A DNA stretch of 42,977 nucleotides from Bacillota bacterium (GTDB lineage Bacteria; Bacillota; Clostridia; Acetivibrionales; DTU013): NCBI GenBank assembly GCA_023439545.1, contig JAEXNT010000084.1, forward strand, positions 1 through 42,977, read 5' to 3'. A model generated the notes under the pieces. That model saw only the letters and a program-made list of their open reading frames with translations, was not told the DNA's origin and made no database searches. The translations under genes and the position numbers were made by a program. Position 1 is the first letter of the stretch; each line of letters starts with the position of its first letter. Below are positions 8,395 to 17,100 of this stretch, piece by piece.

Positions 8395-9804
8395 TCAGCT
8401 GACGGCCAGCTTTTTCCTTATCTCAAGGAACATTTCGCCGACCTTGTATATATCGCCTGCGCCCATTGTTATCACAAGATCCCCGGATTCTGTGTGCTTA
8501 TCCAGGAATTCGGCTATATTATCAAATTCCTTTATGTAGAATACCTTTTTCCCGGCTGCCGCTATCCTTTCCGCCAGCATCTTGGAGTTCACCTCTCCCG
8601 TATCGGCTTCACGGGCGGCGTATATATCGGTAATGACAACAGTGTCTGCTTCGTTGAAGGCCGTTTCGAATTCATCCATAAGATACTTCGTACGCGAATA
8701 GGTATGGGGCTGGAAGACGCACCAGATATGCGAGTGCGCACAGTTTTGCGCCGCCTTCAGCGTTGCGGCGACCTCAGAAGGGTGATGAGCGTAATCGTCG
8801 ATAACCGTAACCCCCTCGCAGACTCCCTTGAGTTCGAACCGTCTGCCTGTACCGCTGAATTTCTGGAGAGCCCTGACGGCAGACGTCAGACTGCAGCCCA
8901 TGATGGCGCCTGCCGCGACAGCGGCTACGGAATTGCCCACGTTGTGTATTCCGGGCACTTTCAGCCTGATTTCGGCTACGGGTTTGTTCCTGTGTATCAG
9001 CGTATAGGTTGCGCAGCCCATATCGTCAAAGGATATATTTGAGGCAGACCAGTCATACTGTTGGGTTTTAAGCCCATATGTGATCTTGCGGCATGATACC
9101 TGGTTCATGATATCCATCGCCGAAGGGTCGTCGCCGTTGACAAGGAGGCAGCCGTCTTCCGGCACAAGCTTGGCAAACCCCAGAAACGCTTCCTTTACCT
9201 CGTTGAAATTCTTATAATAATCCGCATGGTCATATTCTATATTCAATATGACGGCCAGATACGGGTAAAACTTGAGGAAGCTTCCCGTATATTCGCAAGC
9301 CTCGGCCACAAAATAGTCGCTTGCGCCGATCCTTGTCGTACCGCCAATGGCGCTCAGCTCTCCGCCGATATGTATTGTGGGATCGAGACCTTCCTCGAGT
9401 AATATCATCGAGACCATCGAAGTTGTCGTTGTTTTTCCGTGGGTACCTGATACTGCTATACTTTCATGATATTTCTTCATTATCTCGCCAAGCAGGGTTG
9501 CCCTGTCGATGCAGGGAATACCGATCTGGGCCGCCGCTATGAGCTCGGGATTGTTCGGCCTTACTGCCGCCGTATAGACAATAAGATCGGCTCCTGTTAC
9601 GTTTTCGGCCTGATGGCCTATTGTTACTTTTATTCCCATTTTTTCGAGTTTGGCTGTGATCGATGAAGACCTCATATCGGAACCGGTCACCATATAACCC
9701 TGTGAAGCCAGAATTTCGGCCAACCCGCTCATACTTATACCGCCAATGCCTGTAAGATGTATCCTTTTGATATTTTCAGAACTTAATAGTCCGCTTGTCC
9801 GCAA
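8395..9804 (-). CDS. murC: UDP-N-acetylmuramate--L-alanine ligase MurC
   Basis: MurC adds the first amino acid, L-alanine, to UDP-MurNAc in cytoplasmic peptidoglycan precursor synthesis. The protein shows the N-terminal UDP-binding segment IHLTGIGGISMSGLAEIL, the ATP loop GTHGKTTTT (residues 120-128), the central segment LNIEYDHADYY, and a C-terminal domain with DDYAHHPSE. I set the start at TTG 9804, giving 469 residues: AGGGAG lies 9 bases before it and the protein then begins close to the conserved core. The reading frame stays open to 9912, but that extension is encoded by the 50-bp tandem repeat and adds 36 residues that do not look like MurC. It is transcribed away from purR. Confidence 0.95.
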   Translation of the reverse strand: MRTSGLLSSENIKRIHLTGIGGISMSGLAEILASQGYMVTGSDMRSSSITAKLEKMGIKVTIGHQAENVTGADLIVYTAAVRPNNPELIAAAQIGIPCIDRATLLGEIMKKYHESIAVSGTHGKTTTTSMVSMILLEEGLDPTIHIGGELSAIGGTTRIGASDYFVAEACEYTGSFLKFYPYLAVILNIEYDHADYYKNFNEVKEAFLGFAKLVPEDGCLLVNGDDPSAMDIMNQVSCRKITYGLKTQQYDWSASNISFDDMGCATYTLIHRNKPVAEIRLKVPGIHNVGNSVAAVAAGAIMGCSLTSAVRALQKFSGTGRRFELKGVCEGVTVIDDYAHHPSEVAATLKAAQNCAHSHIWCVFQPHTYSRTKYLMDEFETAFNEADTVVITDIYAAREADTGEVNSKMLAERIAAAGKKVFYIKEFDNIAEFLDKHTESGDLVITMGAGDIYKVGEMFLEIRKKLAVS

Positions 9805-9813
9805 TATATAACA

Positions 9814-9913
9814 CTCCCTTGGACGTTTTATAGGAAATCCGCGCCTCAAGGGCGCTAGACATCCTCCCTTGGACGTTTTACAGGAAATTCGCGCCTCAAG
9901 GGCGCTAAACATC
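9814..9913. repeat. Two tandem 50-bp repeats in the murC leader
   Basis: Two adjacent copies (9814-9863 and 9864-9913) repeat with an exact 50-base period and only a few differences. Each contains GCGCCTCAAGGGCGC, a 5-bp stem with a 5-base loop, and a longer pairing between CCCTTG and CAAGGG at its ends. They lie within the probable 5' untranslated region of murC, immediately upstream of its SD. Confidence 0.85.
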
Positions 9914-9949
9914 CTACCTGAACGATTATTTGCACTGCCTCAATCATAC

Positions 9950-9979
9950 ATTATTTCTTTGAAATTGTAAAATGTTCAA
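9950..9979 (-). promoter_or_regulatory. Possible sigma-A promoter of murC
   Basis: On the minus strand TTGAAC (9979-9974) and AATAAT (9955-9950) are 18 bases apart. If used, the transcript would include both copies of the 50-bp repeat before the murC start codon. Confidence 0.35.
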
Positions 9980-10038
9980 AGGCTTAAAAAGGAATCCTTA
10001 TAGTATATGCAAATAGTTCCATTTTATTTATTTTGGAA

Positions 10039-10092
10039 TTTTACGAACAATAAATTAAAAATCTATTAAAACATTCGTATTTTTGATATAAT
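10039..10092 (+). promoter_or_regulatory. purR promoter with a pair of inverted PurBox-like sites
   Basis: A perfect TATAAT lies at 10087-10092. Just upstream are two inverted sites, ACGAACAAT (10043-10051) and AACATTCGT (10070-10078, read ACGAATGTT on the minus strand), 18 bases apart. They resemble the Bacillus PurR operator core CCGAACATT, which also occurs as an inverted pair with similar spacing. Autoregulation of purR is the likely meaning. The -35 hexamer is poor. Confidence 0.55.
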
Positions 10093-10150
10093 GAGTTAAT
10101 GTATGACGCTAAAGCTGGCGGCGAGAAAGCTAAAGAAACGAGTATGTGAT

Positions 10151-10969
10151 ATGGAAAAATTTCAAAGAAGTGAAAGAATATCGGCGCTTCAAAGAATACT
10201 GTATGATTCCCCCGGGAAGATATTCACACTGGGCAATTTTACTGAAATGCTGGGGTGCGCAAAATCCTCCGTCAGCGAGGATATAGACATAATCAGGGGT
10301 TCACTTGAAAAGCAGGGCGTAGGAACTATCGAAACCATACCGGGGGCGTCGGGCGGAGTACGTTTTATCCCGCTCGCATCGCAGGATTTTACGCGCAGGC
10401 TGGCCGAAAATCTTAGCGCCAGGCTTTCAGGCAGGGAGAGGATACTACCCGGTGGATTTCTTTACATGCTTGATATCATCTATGATCCGGAGCTCGTATC
10501 GGACATCGGCAGGGTTTTTGCCGGTAATTTTTATAACAAGGGCATAGATTATATTGTCACTGTTGAGACCAAGGGAATACCTCTGGCTTTTATGACAGCG
10601 AGGTACATGAACGTTCCGCTTGTCGTTGTCAGGCATTATAATGAAGAAACGGATGGCGCCTCGGTCAACATCAATTACATTTCCGGTTCTTCCAGGAAAA
10701 TGCAGACGATGGTACTGCCCTTAAGGTCTATCAAGCGTAATTCCAAGCTGCTTTTCGTGGACGATTTCATGAAGGGCGGGGGTACCGCAAAGGGCATACT
10801 GGAGCTGGCAAGGGAGTTTGAATGCGAAGTAGCGGGGATCGGTGTGCTCGTTCAGACGGCAGAGCCCTCCAAGAAGCTGGTGGACAGCTGGTATTCGATA
10901 CTGACGCTGATAAACGTAGACGAGGAATCAGGCGTTACGGAGATCTTGCCGAGCAACATAAAACTGTAA
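10151..10969 (+). CDS. purR: Purine operon repressor PurR
   Basis: This is a Bacillus-type PurR: an N-terminal winged helix (about residues 1-72, with CAKSSVSEDIDIIR) joined to a phosphoribosyltransferase-fold domain that senses PRPP. The PRPP loop reads VDDFMKGGGTA at 203-213. Family members repress purine synthesis genes and release DNA when PRPP is high. ATG 10151 gives 272 residues beginning MEKFQRSERI, which matches the usual PurR N-terminus; the in-frame ATG at 10103 would add 16 basic residues. SD evidence is weak for both. The gene lies upstream of spoVG-glmU-prs, the conserved Firmicutes order, and two PurBox-like sites overlap its promoter. Confidence 0.93.
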   Translation: MEKFQRSERISALQRILYDSPGKIFTLGNFTEMLGCAKSSVSEDIDIIRGSLEKQGVGTIETIPGASGGVRFIPLASQDFTRRLAENLSARLSGRERILPGGFLYMLDIIYDPELVSDIGRVFAGNFYNKGIDYIVTVETKGIPLAFMTARYMNVPLVVVRHYNEETDGASVNINYISGSSRKMQTMVLPLRSIKRNSKLLFVDDFMKGGGTAKGILELAREFECEVAGIGVLVQTAEPSKKLVDSWYSILTLINVDEESGVTEILPSNIKL

Positions 10970-11024
10970 AAAACAAACAAATATTGCTATCAACTTCCAA
11001 TCATATCAAAAAAATAATACAAAA

Positions 11025-11053
11025 GAAGGAAATTTCCTTTTGATATAGAATAT
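11025..11053 (+). promoter_or_regulatory. Sigma-H-type promoter of spoVG
   Basis: GAAGGAAAT (11025-11033) matches the sigma-H -35 consensus RNAGGAWWW. After 11 bases, ATAGAATAT (11045-11053) matches the -10 consensus RNNGAATWW. spoVG is a classic sigma-H target in Bacillus subtilis. The -35 element lies within a perfect 14-bp palindrome, AAGGAAATTTCCTT (11026-11039). Confidence 0.75.
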
Positions 11054-11093
11054 ATAATGTACATCATTTTATATTGGAAGGTGGTAGCAGATC

Positions 11094-11360
11094 ATGGAAA
11101 TTACGGATGTCCGCATCAGGAAAATTGACGTTGAGGGTAAAATGAAAGCGGTTGTATCAGTAACCTTTGACAATGAGTTCGTGGTTCATGATATCAAAGT
11201 GATCGAGAGTCAGAGCGGCCTGTTCATAGCAATGCCAAGCAGAAAGACACCCGATGGAGAATTTAAGGATATTGCTCACCCGATCAATGCTGTCACAAGA
11301 GATAAAATACAGAAAGCGATACTTGACAAATATGTTTCTACAACAACTGCAGAGGGATAA
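11094..11360 (+). CDS. spoVG: Septation/sporulation regulator SpoVG
   Basis: This 88-residue protein begins MEITDVRIRKI and contains the family segments GKMKAVVSVTFDNEFVVHD and MPSRKTPDGEFKDIAHPIN, which make it an unambiguous SpoVG. SpoVG is a small nucleic-acid-binding regulator that affects asymmetric septation and many exoprotein genes in Firmicutes. The SD GGAAGGTGG precedes the ATG. It appears to be a single-gene unit, with a sigma-H promoter upstream and an intrinsic terminator immediately downstream, between purR and glmU. Confidence 0.96.
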   Translation: MEITDVRIRKIDVEGKMKAVVSVTFDNEFVVHDIKVIESQSGLFIAMPSRKTPDGEFKDIAHPINAVTRDKIQKAILDKYVSTTTAEG

Positions 11361-11365
11361 ATCTT

Positions 11366-11397
11366 AAAAGGCACTTTCAAAAGAAGTGTCTTTTTTT
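11366..11397 (+). terminator. Rho-independent terminator of spoVG
   Basis: GGCACTT (11370-11376) pairs with AAGTGTC (11384-11390) with one G-U pair. It is followed by seven T residues and preceded by four A residues. Confidence 0.85.
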
Positions 11398-11400
11398 GTG

Positions 11401-11429
11401 TTGAAATATAGGATAAAAAGTGTGATAAT
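11401..11429 (+). promoter_or_regulatory. Sigma-A promoter of the glmU-prs-pth operon
   Basis: TTGAAA (11401-11406) and GATAAT (11424-11429) have 17-base spacing, directly after the spoVG terminator and 30 bases before the glmU start. Confidence 0.6.
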
Positions 11430-11459
11430 ATATGCGGATATGGAAAGGAAACACCTCGA

Positions 11460-12209
11460 ATGGGACAGATAACTGCTCTTATCCTGGCTGCCGGCGAGGG
11501 TAAGAGAATGAAATCGGATAAAGCAAAAGTCGTACACCAGGTTTACGGAAAAGCAATGATCGAATGGGTATACGAAGCGGTACGCAGTGCAGGTATCGAT
11601 AAATGTGTCGCGATTGTTGGACATAAAGCCGACCAGGTAAAGGACTGTATGGGTAACAAAGTCGAATATGTGCTGCAGGAGCGGCGTCTTGGAACAGGGC
11701 ATGCGGTACAGCAGGCCCATCGATATTTCGATGAGGGTGAAGGCCAGATTTTAGTATTATATGGCGATACTCCTCTTATTTCAGCAAAGACCATTAAGAG
11801 CGCACTGCAATATTATAATGAAGGCAACTATAGAGCGGTGGTCATTTCAGCCGATGTGGATGATCCGAGCGGTTATGGCAGGATAATCCGGGACAGCGAA
11901 GGCCGTTTCCTCAAAATTATCGAGCAGCGCGACGCCAATGAAGCGGAGAAAGCGATCCGGGAGATCAATTCCGGGATGTATGTCTTTTCCTCGAAGGAAT
12001 TGGCCGATACACTGAAGCTTCTTAAAAACGATAACGAACAAGGTGAGTATTATCTTACCGATACATTGGAAATAATGCTTTCAAAGGGATATAAGGTCGG
12101 AGTCTTCAAGGCGGCTGACAGCGACGAGATACTTGGTGCGAACGATATACAGCAGCTTGAACAGATTGCAGAAATAATGGAAAAGAAGAAACACTCAGAT
12201 AAGCATTAA
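11460..12209 (+). CDS. glmU: GlmU-type UDP-GlcNAc pyrophosphorylase, uridyltransferase domain only
   Basis: This 249-residue nucleotidyltransferase matches the N-terminal half of GlmU, which makes UDP-GlcNAc from GlcNAc-1-phosphate and UTP. The nucleotide loop LILAAGEGKRMKS lies at residues 6-18. Later landmarks are LQERRLGTGHAVQQA, YGDTPLIS and INSGMYVF. Bifunctional GlmU is about 450-460 residues and ends in a left-handed beta-helix acetyltransferase domain. That domain is absent: the protein ends soon after the GANDI segment and prs starts 27 bases later. Glucosamine-1-phosphate acetylation must therefore be done elsewhere. The position between spoVG and prs is the canonical glmU locus, so this is probably a lineage-specific short GlmU and not a broken gene. 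Confidence 0.85.
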   Translation: MGQITALILAAGEGKRMKSDKAKVVHQVYGKAMIEWVYEAVRSAGIDKCVAIVGHKADQVKDCMGNKVEYVLQERRLGTGHAVQQAHRYFDEGEGQILVLYGDTPLISAKTIKSALQYYNEGNYRAVVISADVDDPSGYGRIIRDSEGRFLKIIEQRDANEAEKAIREINSGMYVFSSKELADTLKLLKNDNEQGEYYLTDTLEIMLSKGYKVGVFKAADSDEILGANDIQQLEQIAEIMEKKKHSDKH

Positions 12210-12236
12210 AAAACCTGCATATAAAGGAGCAAAGCA

Positions 12237-13199
12237 ATGAATCTGCACGGTAAGGATATTAAAATTTTTGCTGGGAATTCTAACAAGGCTCTCGCAGAGG
12301 AAATTGGTGAAAAAATCGGTCTTCCGCTGGGCATAGCGACAGTAGGCAAGTTCAGTGACGGGGAATCTGCCATAAATATCGGCGAAGTCGTAAGGGGTTC
12401 CGATGTATTCGTTATCCAATCCACGTGCTCACCGGTAAATGATAACCTCGTGGAACTTCTCATAATGATTGATGCGTTAAAAAGGGCTTCCGCGGGCAGG
12501 ATCACGGCAGTAATGCCATATTTCGGATATGCCCGCCAGGACAGGAAAGCAAAGGCGAGGGACCCTATTTCTGCAAAGCTCGTTGCGAATCTCATAACGG
12601 TTGCCGGGGCAGACAGAGTACTTACTATGGACCTTCATACTCCTCAGCTGCAGGGCTTTTTTGATATCCCGGTGGATCATATGATGGGCGTTCCGGTAAT
12701 GGCAAGCTATTTTCAGGAAAAATTCAAATCCTACGAGGATGTCGTCGCAGTCTCTCCGGATGTGGGAAGCGTTACGCGTACGAGAAAATTTGCCGAATGG
12801 CTCGATATACCTATAGCCATAATTGACAAGAGAAGGCCGAAGGCCAATGTCAGCGAGATCATGAATGTTGTAGGCGATGTCAACAATAAACGGGTCATAT
12901 TGATAGATGACCTTATCGATACGGGCGGAACAATAGTCAATGCAGCCAAGGCGCTTATGGATATGGGGGCCAAGGAAGTGTTCGCATGCTGTACGCACGG
13001 TGTGCTTTCAGGACCGGCCTGCGAAAGGATCGAGAATTCCTGCATCAAGGAACTCGTCACCCTCAATACCATACCGCTGCCCAAGGACAAGCCTGTCGGC
13101 AAGATCAGGTCACTGTCGGTCGCTGCGATCTTTGCAGAGGCGATCGAAAGGATCTACGGGGACATTTCCATCAGCACGATCTTTACACAGAAGGAATAA
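12237..13199 (+). CDS. prs: Ribose-phosphate pyrophosphokinase (PRPP synthetase)
   Basis: Prs makes PRPP from ribose 5-phosphate and ATP in the cytoplasm, feeding purine, pyrimidine, histidine and NAD synthesis. The 320-residue protein has all class I hallmarks: KFSDGESAINI, YFGYARQDRKAKARDPISAK, the MDLHTPQLQGFFD segment, and the PRPP-binding loop VILIDDLIDTGGT (about residues 219-231). Length is normal. The SD AAAGGAG precedes the ATG. It is the second gene of the glmU-prs-pth unit. PRPP is also the ligand of the PurR encoded upstream. Confidence 0.97.
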   Translation: MNLHGKDIKIFAGNSNKALAEEIGEKIGLPLGIATVGKFSDGESAINIGEVVRGSDVFVIQSTCSPVNDNLVELLIMIDALKRASAGRITAVMPYFGYARQDRKAKARDPISAKLVANLITVAGADRVLTMDLHTPQLQGFFDIPVDHMMGVPVMASYFQEKFKSYEDVVAVSPDVGSVTRTRKFAEWLDIPIAIIDKRRPKANVSEIMNVVGDVNNKRVILIDDLIDTGGTIVNAAKALMDMGAKEVFACCTHGVLSGPACERIENSCIKELVTLNTIPLPKDKPVGKIRSLSVAAIFAEAIERIYGDISISTIFTQKE

Positions 13200-13214
13200 T
13201 ACGGGGGTGCTGGG

Positions 13215-13796
13215 TTGGAAAAGCTGACCGTCATAGCAGGTCTGGGAAATCCGGGAAATAAGTACGAAAATACGAGGCATAATGTAGGCTTCAGTACGAT
13301 TGATCTTCTGTCTTCAAAACATGGGATCAAGGTCAATAAATTGAAGCACAAGGCCCTGACGGGAGAGGGAACCATTGCGGGCGAAAGAGTCCTTCTTGTA
13401 AAGCCGCAGACGTTTATGAACCTGAGCGGCGAGTGCATCAGGGACATAGCGGAATGGTATAAGCTCCCGATGGACAACATTATAATAGTATATGACGATG
13501 TGGACCTGCCGGTCGGAACGGTCAGAATACGTCCCAAAGGCAGTTCAGGCACGCATAACGGCATGAAATCAGTTATTTACCAGCTTCAGTCGGATGAGTT
13601 CCCGCGTATCAGGATAGGCATCGGGAAAGCACCGGAAGGCTGGGACCTTGCCGATTATGTGCTGAGCAGATTCAGTGCGGATGAAACAGGGGCGATACGC
13701 GAGAGCATTGAACGTGCGGCGGATGCCGCAGCTGCGATTGTAGCATCCGGCGTAAGCGCCGCAATGAATCAGTACAACGGGGAAGCCAGGATTTAA
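13215..13796 (+). CDS. pth: Peptidyl-tRNA hydrolase
   Basis: Pth releases peptides from peptidyl-tRNA that has dropped off ribosomes. The 193-residue protein begins with the typical AGLGNPGNKYENTRHNVGF block carrying the catalytic His22. It also has KPQTFMNLSGE, IVYDDVDLPVGTVRIRPKG and GTHNGMKS. The TTG start at 13215 follows a G-rich SD (GGGGGTG, 13203-13209), and the protein start fits the family exactly. It closes the glmU-prs-pth cluster. mfd follows after a 318-base gap that contains a dispersed repeat element. Confidence 0.96.
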   Translation: MEKLTVIAGLGNPGNKYENTRHNVGFSTIDLLSSKHGIKVNKLKHKALTGEGTIAGERVLLVKPQTFMNLSGECIRDIAEWYKLPMDNIIIVYDDVDLPVGTVRIRPKGSSGTHNGMKSVIYQLQSDEFPRIRIGIGKAPEGWDLADYVLSRFSADETGAIRESIERAADAAAAIVASGVSAAMNQYNGEARI

Positions 13797-13895
13797 TCGA
13801 TGTGATGACCGATTGTTATTGCATAAGTTTCGGAGAGCCAGTTGCTACGGTTACGCGATGTGCCAATCGATTTTTATTGCGAGTTATCACTAAGG

Positions 13896-14080
13896 TAATT
13901 GCTGCCCTTGTCTATTGGCATTGCGTGAGTTTTGCGAAATAGAGCAAATTGACGAAGCATTGTTAAGGGCAAATTTCTGTTTGAGCGCAGCATGCTGCGC
14001 GAGTTAAATTTGCCGCAAAGCTGAGTCTATATGCTCTTTGAGCATAAACTCGCAATGAAAATAGATAAGGGCGGCAAGTA
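13896..14080. repeat. MITE-like element A with terminal inverted repeats and a central palindrome
   Basis: This 185-bp non-coding element between pth and mfd has imperfect terminal inverted repeats of about 38 bp. The left end (13896-13933) and the reverse of the right end share CTGCCCTT/CCGCCCTT and a CATTGCG block. Its centre holds a perfect 16-bp palindrome, GCGCAGCATGCTGCGC (13985-14000). Most of the element is also similar to 19741-19915 in the opposite orientation. A TA dinucleotide at both edges might be a target duplication. Shorter related direct repeats (13798-13829 and about 13855-13886) lie just upstream. Confidence 0.75.
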
Positions 14081-14114
14081 AAAACCGGTACAACATATAA
14101 AAATGGAAGGTTTT

Positions 14115-17100
14115 ATGGACAATTTGATCGACTCGCTGCTGGAAATGGAAGAATATAGGCACGTACTGTCCGCAGCGAAGAATTATACGGGAGCTGTCAA
14201 TATCGTAGGGCCCTCTGAATCTCAGAAGGCTCATATTTGTTATGCCCTATGCCGGCATTCCGGCCAGAAGGGCATTTTTGTCGCATTCAATGAAATGCAG
14301 GCCAGAAAGCTTTATGAGGATTTCGGGTTTTTCTGGGGGGACGATGTACTTTTCTACCCCAACAAGGAAATCATGCTGTATGATGTCGAGGCCAAAAGCA
14401 ACGATGCGGTCTACCAGCGCATAAAGGTGCTCGACCGCATGGTTCGTGGGGATTTCACATTCATCGTAACATCGATTGAGGCCATGTCGCACAAGCTCAT
14501 CAGGCCAGAGCTGCTGGAAGATAGCGTTATCGACATAGGTTATGACAGCGGCATCGACCTTGAAGATCTTGCACGCAGACTTGTTATGATGGCCTACGAA
14601 CGGGTCGAAACAGTGGAAAGGCATGGCCAGTTTGCTATTCGCGGCGGCATTATCGATGTTTTCCCCGTGGACGCCGACAGTGCCGTAAGACTCGAGCTGT
14701 TCGGAGACGAAGTCGATTCGATCAGGTTCTTCGACGTCAACACACAGCGTTCTACGGACAAGGTCAAAAGGGTCAGGATAATACCCGCGCGTGAAATCAT
14801 TTATGCGCCTGAAAAGAAGCCTGAAATTATTAAGGCAATAAACGGTGATCTTGCTCCGGCAGCGAAGAAAAATCACGCTCTGGTTCAAAAAATTCAAGGC
14901 GACCTCGAGCTTATGAAGGAATCCTGGTATTTCCCGGGAATTGACAGATATATACCTTATATTGCGGATACTCCGAACACTCTTACGGGCTATGCCGCCA
15001 AGGACGTCCTGATTTTCATGGATGAGCCGGTCCGCCAGAAACAGAGGCTTGACAACCTGCTGCTCGAGCATGACGAGATGTGCAAGGCAATGCTCGAAAA
15101 GGGGCAGCTGCTGCCGCAGACCCGGGGAATATTCTTCGGCTATGAGGAGCTTTACTCGAAGGTTGCAGAAAGCAGGACGTTCTATTTAAGCACGATCAAT
15201 GTCGACAGTATGGCGTCAAAAAGCTCAAGGGTCTATGATATCCCCTGCAGGATCATGGGTTCGTTCCAGGGGAGTGTAGACATGCTTGCGGAAAGCCTGA
15301 CCGGTTGGAAAAAGAATAAAAACAGGGTACTCCTGCTCTCCGGAACAAGGGGGCGTGGAGAGAGACTCAGGGAAACGCTGGCTGCAAAGGAGATCGAAAC
15401 GGTATATATGGATACCGCGGAGACACCGATACAGCCGGGACAGGTTATAATAACCCACGGCAGCCTGCACAAGGGCTTTGAATACCCGACCATAGGCTTT
15501 GTCGTTATTAGTGACAAGGAAGTCTTCGGCCAGGACAGGAAAAAGCTCGCTAAAACTTCGAGCAAACATAAAGGACGCCCGATCAGCCTGTTCTCTGAAC
15601 TAAGCATAGGAGACTACGTCGTGCATCAGGCGCACGGCATAGGCCAGTATGTCGGTATCGACAAGCTTTCCGTGGAGGGCGTCAAAAAGGATTACCTCAA
15701 GATACGGTATCAGGACGGGGCTTTTTTATACATCCCCACAAACCAGCTGGATCTCATCCAGAAGTATATAGGCTCAGAGGGCAAGCAGCCCAAGGTGAAC
15801 AAACTGGGAGGAACGGACTGGCTCAAGACCAAGAACAAGGTCAAGGAATCGCTTAAGGATCTGGCGGAAGAGCTGATCAGGCTGTATGCCCAGAGACAGG
15901 CCGCAAAGGGCTTCAAATACTCCAGGGATACAGTATGGCAGAATCAGTTCGAAGAGCAGTTTCCTTACGAAGAGACCGAGGATCAGCTCAAGTGCATAGA
16001 AGAGATCAAGGAAGACATGGAGTCCGGCAGGTTAATGGACCGACTGCTTTGCGGCGATGTCGGCTACGGTAAGACGGAAGTTGCCATACGGGCTATTTTC
16101 AAGGCGGCTATGGATGGAAAACAGGTTGCTTATCTGGTGCCGACAACCGTGCTGGCCCAGCAGCAGTACAACAGCTTCGCGGAGAGGCTGAGGGATTTTC
16201 CTGTGTCGGTCGAGGTGATAAGCCGTTTCAGGTCGCAGACCGAGCAGAAAAGGATACTGAAGGAAGTAAAAGCGGGAAATATCGATATATTGGTCGGAAC
16301 GCACAGGCTGCTCCAGAAGGATATACATTTCAAAGACCTGGGGCTCCTGGTTATAGACGAGGAACAACGTTTCGGAGTATCACACAAGGAGCGCCTGAAA
16401 AATTTCGCGCCCGGAATCGACGTACTTACGCTGACCGCTACGCCCATACCAAGGACGCTTCACATGTCGCTCGTCGGGATCAGGGATATAAGCGTCATCG
16501 AGGATCCGCCCGAGGAAAGGTACCCTGTGCAGACATATGTAATGGAGTATAACAGGGATGTCATAAAGGATGGGATCATCAGGGAGCTCGGCAGGCAGGG
16601 GCAGGTATTCTATCTGTATAACCGGGTAAGGACCATAGATATGAGGGCCGCGGAAATACAGGCAATGGTGCCTGACGCAAGGATAGCGGTAGCTCATGGA
16701 CAGATGGATGAGCGGCAGCTTGAAGACATAATGTTCAGCTTCATCAAGGGCGAATATGACGTACTGGTATGTACGACTATAATAGAATCAGGCCTCGATA
16801 TGCCCAATGTCAACACTATCATCGTAGAGGATGCCGACAGGATGGGCCTGGCGCAGCTTTATCAATTGAGGGGCCGCGTCGGTCGTTCAAACAGGCTTGC
16901 ATATGCATATATAACGTATAAAAAGGATAAAGTAGTTTCCGAGGTGGCGGAAAAACGGCTTCAGGCAATTAAAGAATTCACGGAGCTTGGCTCCGGCTTT
17001 AAAATTGCCATGCGGGATATGGAAATAAGGGGAGCGGGCAATCTTCTGGGTTCGGAACAGCACGGACACATGGAATCCGTCGGCTACGACATGTACTGCA

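Noticed and set aside
8302..9042. 246-codon plus-strand frame opposite murC
   Set aside because: It is a shadow of murC on the other strand, starts inside the fabZ stop/terminator region, has no SD and matches no family.
14247..15071. 274-codon minus-strand frame inside mfd
   Set aside because: It is an antisense shadow of the UvrB-like part of mfd with no SD or recognisable domain.
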